Source: an uncultured Amylibacter sp. (GTDB lineage Bacteria > Pseudomonadota > Alphaproteobacteria > Rhodobacterales > Rhodobacteraceae). Taken from it: a stretch of DNA of 8,715 bases. The notes below the pieces were generated by a model. It had not been told where the DNA came from, did no database searches, and saw only the letters and a list, made by a program, of their open reading frames with translations. Made by a program: the position numbers and the translations under genes. The number at the start of each line of letters is the position of its first letter. The first letter of the stretch is position 1. The stretch spans positions 1 through 8,715 of the forward strand of contig CALLAV010000173.1 of NCBI GenBank assembly GCA_938001995.1, in the 5' to 3' direction. Shown here in pieces: positions 6,601 to 8,715 of this stretch.

Positions 6601-6623
6601 CTTCAATGTGTCAGTTTTACCTT
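6595..6623 (+). promoter_or_regulatory. Sigma70-type bchC promoter inside the superoperon
   Basis: A perfect -35 TTGACA (6595-6600) is followed after exactly 17 bp by a -10 TACCTT (6618-6623). The -35 is the right end of the first PpsR/CrtJ palindrome and the -10 lies inside the second, so repressor would occlude both elements. Transcription would start near 6630, leaving a leader of about 60 nt before the bchC GTG. This matches what is known of the Rhodobacter capsulatus bchC promoter, where CrtJ palindromes span the -35 and -10. Confidence 0.75.
6596..6613. repeat. Perfect inverted repeat bridging the two bchC operators
   Basis: TGACAC-TTCAAT-GTGTCA has perfect six-base arms and a 6 bp centre. 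It spans the junction between the operators, taking the right half of the left site and the left half of the right site. It may be a by-product of two adjacent TGT...ACA elements, but its arms are longer than those shared by the operators require. A second copy of TTGACACTT lies 25 bp upstream (6570-6578, against 6595-6603), across the crtF stop. Confidence 0.6.
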
Positions 6624-6626
6624 ACA
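6609..6626. promoter_or_regulatory. PpsR/CrtJ operator (right site, bchC promoter)
   Basis: TGTCAGTTTTACCTTACA matches TGT-N12-ACA and contains the -10 hexamer TACCTT. With the left site, 8 bp away, it forms the tandem pair expected for redox-controlled repression of bchC and the genes after it. Confidence 0.88.
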
Positions 6627-6637
6627 ACTAGGACATC

Positions 6638-6670
6638 CTGCCGCACCCGACTCGATTTGGGATTCGGCAG
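6638..6670 (+). other. Hairpin in the bchC leader RNA
   Basis: CTGCCG (6638-6643) can pair with CGGCAG (6665-6670), six Watson-Crick pairs. Inside, after a small asymmetric internal loop, CCCGA (6646-6650) pairs with TTGGG (6657-6661), including one G-U pair, around a six-base loop. The structure lies between the predicted transcription start and the bchC ribosome binding site (6682-6688). No T-run follows, so it does not look like a terminator for crtF. A role in stabilising the 5' end or in processing the superoperon RNA is possible but is inference. Confidence 0.5.
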
Positions 6671-6692
6671 CGAAACACGAAGAGGGAGACAC

Positions 6693-7634
6693 GTGCAAGC
6701 AAGCGCCGTGATATTAAAGGGGCCAAAGGATCTGGCGCTCGAAACCGTAGAGGTGAAATCACCTACAGCGGATGATATCGTTGTTGCTGTCACGCACTCT
6801 GGAATCTCCACAGGCACGGAAAAACTGTTCTGGACAGGGGAAATGCCGCCGTTTCCAGGTATGGGGTATCCACTTGTTCCCGGTTACGAGGCCGCTGGCG
6901 AAGTGGTCGAGGCCGCGCCTTCCACAGGATTTAAAGCAGGTGACCGTGTGTTTGTGCCCGGCGCAAACTGCTACGAAAATGCATTTGGCCTGTTTGGCGC
7001 CGCATCGAGCCTTCTAGTCTCTGACGCGTCCCGCCTAACCCGAATCGATTCTTCACTTGGGGCCGAGGGCGCATTGCTTGCGCTGGCTGCAACCGCCCGT
7101 CATGCCATCGCTGGGCCAAACAAATCGGTTCCTGACCTGATCGTGGGTCATGGCGTTCTTGGTCGTTTGTTGGCTCGTCTGACAGTAGCCGCTGGCGCAC
7201 CTGCCCCAACCGTTTGGGAAACCAACCCGACAAGACGCACAGGCGCAGAAGGATATGATGTAATCGACCCTGCCAGTGACGAACGTCGCGATTACACATC
7301 GGTTTATGACGCTTCGGGCAGCACGGCTGTTTTGCCAGAGCTCATCGGTCGCATCGCCAAGGGTGGCGAAATCGTTCTGGCTGGGTTCTATTCGGAGCCC
7401 ATCAGCTTTGCCTTCCCACCTGCCTTTATGAAAGAGGCACGTTTCCGCATTGCTGCCGAATGGACGCCCGAAGATTTGATGTCCACACGCGCACTTGTTG
7501 AATCGGGCGCGCTTAGCCTCGGCAACCTTATTACACACACAGCGAACGCGGCAGATGCCAGCGACGCCTACAAGACAGCCTTCTCTGATGCGGGCTGCTT
7601 GAAAATGATTCTCGACTGGAAAGGTCACGCATGA
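6693..7634 (+). CDS. bchC: Bacteriochlorophyllide a dehydrogenase BchC
   Basis: BchC is an NAD-dependent, medium-chain-dehydrogenase-like enzyme that oxidises the 3-hydroxyethyl group of 3-hydroxyethyl bacteriochlorophyllide a to the acetyl group, at the end of ring modification. The GTG at 6693 is chosen because GAGGGAG (6682-6688) lies just upstream and gives 313 residues, the family length, starting (M/V)[16 protein letters not shown]. An in-frame ATG at 6582 would read through the operators and is rejected. Motifs include [29 protein letters not shown] (about 38-66) and the nucleotide-binding [16 protein letters not shown] (148-163, GxGxxG at 152-157). The zinc-ligand cysteines of classic alcohol dehydrogenases are not evident, as in other BchC proteins. 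The stop overlaps the bchX ATG (ATGA, 7631-7634). Its own promoter (6595-6623) adds to read-through from crtEF. Confidence 0.96.
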   Translation: MQASAVILKGPKDLALETVEVKSPTADDIVVAVTHSGISTGTEKLFWTGEMPPFPGMGYPLVPGYEAAGEVVEAAPSTGFKAGDRVFVPGANCYENAFGLFGAASSLLVSDASRLTRIDSSLGAEGALLALAATARHAIAGPNKSVPDLIVGHGVLGRLLARLTVAAGAPAPTVWETNPTRRTGAEGYDVIDPASDERRDYTSVYDASGSTAVLPELIGRIAKGGEIVLAGFYSEPISFAFPPAFMKEARFRIAAEWTPEDLMSTRALVESGALSLGNLITHTANAADASDAYKTAFSDAGCLKMILDWKGHA

Positions 7635-8650
7635 CACTCGATGTTCCAAACCTGAATGGCGATGCCAATATCTCTGATTTCGACCAGCGCCTGCGCGAAG
7701 AGGCGCATGAAGACCTGGCGGATATCATTTCTGAAGAGCCGAAGTCCAAGACCCAGATCATCGCGATCTACGGCAAAGGCGGTATCGGGAAATCTTTCAC
7801 TCTTGCGAACCTCAGCCACATGATGGCGGAGCAGGGCAAGCGCGTGCTGCTGATCGGTTGCGATCCCAAATCTGACACGACGTCGTTGCTGTTTGGTGGC
7901 AAGGCTTGCCCAACAATTATCGAAACCTCCACCCGCAAGAAACTTGCTGGCGAAGAAGTGGCCATCGGTGATGTCTGCTTCAAACGCGGTAGTGTTTTTG
8001 CAATGGAACTGGGCGGGCCAGAGGTTGGTCGCGGTTGCGGCGGACGTGGCATCATCCACGGTTTTGAGCTGCTGGAAAAACTCGGCTTCCACGATTGGGA
8101 TTTCGATTACGTCCTGCTGGATTTCTTGGGCGATGTAGTCTGCGGCGGCTTCGGCCTGCCAATCGCACGGGATATGGCGCAAAAAGTTATCCTTGTGGCA
8201 TCAAACGATCTGCAATCCCTTTACGTTGCAAACAACGTATGTTCCGCCGTTGAATACTTCCGCAAGCTGGGCGGCAACGTCGGTGTTGCAGGGCTGGTCA
8301 TCAACAAAGACGATGGGTCAGGCGAAGCACAAGCCTTCGCAGAATCCGTAGACATTCCCGTCCTCGCGTCGATCCCACAAGACGACGATCTGCGCAAAAA
8401 ATCCGCAAATTATCAACTCGTTGGTACTGCTGAATCCCAGTGGGGCGCATTGTTTGCCGAACTTGGTGAAAACGTCGCCGTGGCCCCGCCAGTACGCCCG
8501 GCCCCGCTGGATCAAGACGGATTATTGAACCTGTTTGACGCATCTGAAACAGGCGGCAACGTCACTTTGGTACCCGCAACAGACCAAGACATGCGCGGCA
8601 AATATTCTAAGGCAAAAGAAAGCCTGGAGGTTGTGTACGACAATGTCTGA
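7631..8650 (+). CDS. bchX: Chlorophyllide a oxidoreductase iron protein BchX
   Basis: BchX is the NifH-like, ATP-dependent reductase subunit that delivers electrons to BchYZ for reduction of ring B of chlorophyllide a, forming the bacteriochlorin ring. The 339-residue product has the deviant Walker A GKGGIGKS (48-55), a switch region [12 protein letters not shown] (73-84), and the two cysteines that bridge the dimer's [4Fe-4S] cluster, in GRGCGGRG (C136) and DVVCGGFG (C171). The [16 protein letters not shown] stretch is family-typical. The ~40-residue acidic N-terminal extension before the nucleotide fold separates BchX from the shorter BchL. The ATG at 7631 overlaps the bchC stop, with GGAAAGG (7618-7624) 6 nt upstream. 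The cluster is oxygen-sensitive in related proteins. The stop overlaps bchY by 8 nt. Confidence 0.97.
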   Translation: MTLDVPNLNGDANISDFDQRLREEAHEDLADIISEEPKSKTQIIAIYGKGGIGKSFTLANLSHMMAEQGKRVLLIGCDPKSDTTSLLFGGKACPTIIETSTRKKLAGEEVAIGDVCFKRGSVFAMELGGPEVGRGCGGRGIIHGFELLEKLGFHDWDFDYVLLDFLGDVVCGGFGLPIARDMAQKVILVASNDLQSLYVANNVCSAVEYFRKLGGNVGVAGLVINKDDGSGEAQAFAESVDIPVLASIPQDDDLRKKSANYQLVGTAESQWGALFAELGENVAVAPPVRPAPLDQDGLLNLFDASETGGNVTLVPATDQDMRGKYSKAKESLEVVYDNV

Positions 8651-8715
8651 TGAAGTCGTATATGACACCGCAGACGCGGTAGAGGTTCAAACAGGAACCG
8701 AGGTTGAAGGCCGCG
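8643..8715 (+). CDS. bchY: Chlorophyllide a oxidoreductase subunit BchY, N-terminus (3' truncated)
   Basis: Only the first 24 codons are in the window, beginning [15 protein letters not shown], so the call depends mainly on context: bchY follows bchX directly in all the purple-bacterial clusters I know. BchY and BchZ form the catalytic NifDK-like component that accepts electrons from BchX. The ATG at 8643 overlaps the end of bchX by 8 nt, in a different frame, and GGAGG (8626-8630) lies 12 nt upstream, so translation is probably coupled. No catalytic motif is visible yet. Confidence 0.85.
   Translation, partial: MSDEVVYDTADAVEVQTGTEVEGR

Noticed and set aside
6595..6606. FNR/FnrL-like box TTGACACTTCAA in the bchC promoter
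   Set aside because: The half-sites TTGA and TCAA are 4 bp apart, but the FNR consensus TTGAT-N4-ATCAA puts them 6 bp apart. It is better explained by the -35 and the PpsR sites.
6582..6692. In-frame upstream extension of bchC from an ATG at 6582
   Set aside because: It would translate through the operators, promoter and leader hairpin. The GTG at 6693 has a good ribosome binding site and gives the usual BchC length.
7053..7649. 198-residue open frame antisense to bchC
   Set aside because: It is a shadow frame of bchC with no recognisable motif.

Overview
This window is the carotenoid-to-bacteriochlorophyll part of a photosynthesis gene cluster. It most likely comes from a purple alphaproteobacterium of the Rhodobacteraceae, either a Rhodobacter-type phototroph or an aerobic anoxygenic phototroph of the Roseobacter group. 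The support is the gene order crtI-crtB-tspO > < crtC-crtD < > crtE-crtF-bchC-bchX-bchY, the spheroidene-type enzyme set (crtC, crtD, crtF), the moderately high GC, and TGT-N12-ACA operators of the PpsR/CrtJ repressor. I cannot name the species.

Layout. Bases 1-2044 (+ strand) hold the 3' end of crtI, then crtB and tspO, joined by two ATGA stop/start overlaps. Bases 2041-4439 (- strand) hold crtD then crtC. They converge on tspO, and the two stop codons overlap. Bases 4440-4552 form a compact divergent control region between crtD and crtE, with two PpsR/CrtJ-type palindromes. From 4553 to the right edge (+ strand) runs the start of the classic crtEF-bchCXYZ superoperon: crtE, crtF, a second control region (6574-6692) with two palindromes 8 bp apart over a recognisable sigma70 promoter, then bchC, bchX and the first 24 codons of bchY. 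Coding density is very high, and the only gene-free stretches are the two control regions of about 115 bp.

How the genes work together. CrtE makes geranylgeranyl diphosphate, CrtB condenses two of these to phytoene, and CrtI desaturates phytoene to neurosporene or lycopene. CrtC hydrates the 1,2 double bond, CrtD desaturates at C3-C4, and CrtF O-methylates the C1 hydroxyl, giving spheroidene-type carotenoids. BchX and BchY (with BchZ, expected beyond the window) form chlorophyllide a oxidoreductase, which reduces ring B. BchC oxidises the 3-hydroxyethyl group on the route to bacteriochlorophyllide a. TspO is an outer-membrane, oxygen- and tetrapyrrole-linked regulator of these genes in Rhodobacter.

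The window is a recognisable, well-known cluster, and I see no new gene system in it. The oddest point is crtC: its conserved N-terminal motif lies inside the end of crtD in another frame, and no ATG, GTG or TTG in the crtC frame lies close upstream of it. The other points worth checking are the operator geometry, which differs between the two control regions (6 bp versus 8 bp between palindromes), and a hairpin in the bchC leader.
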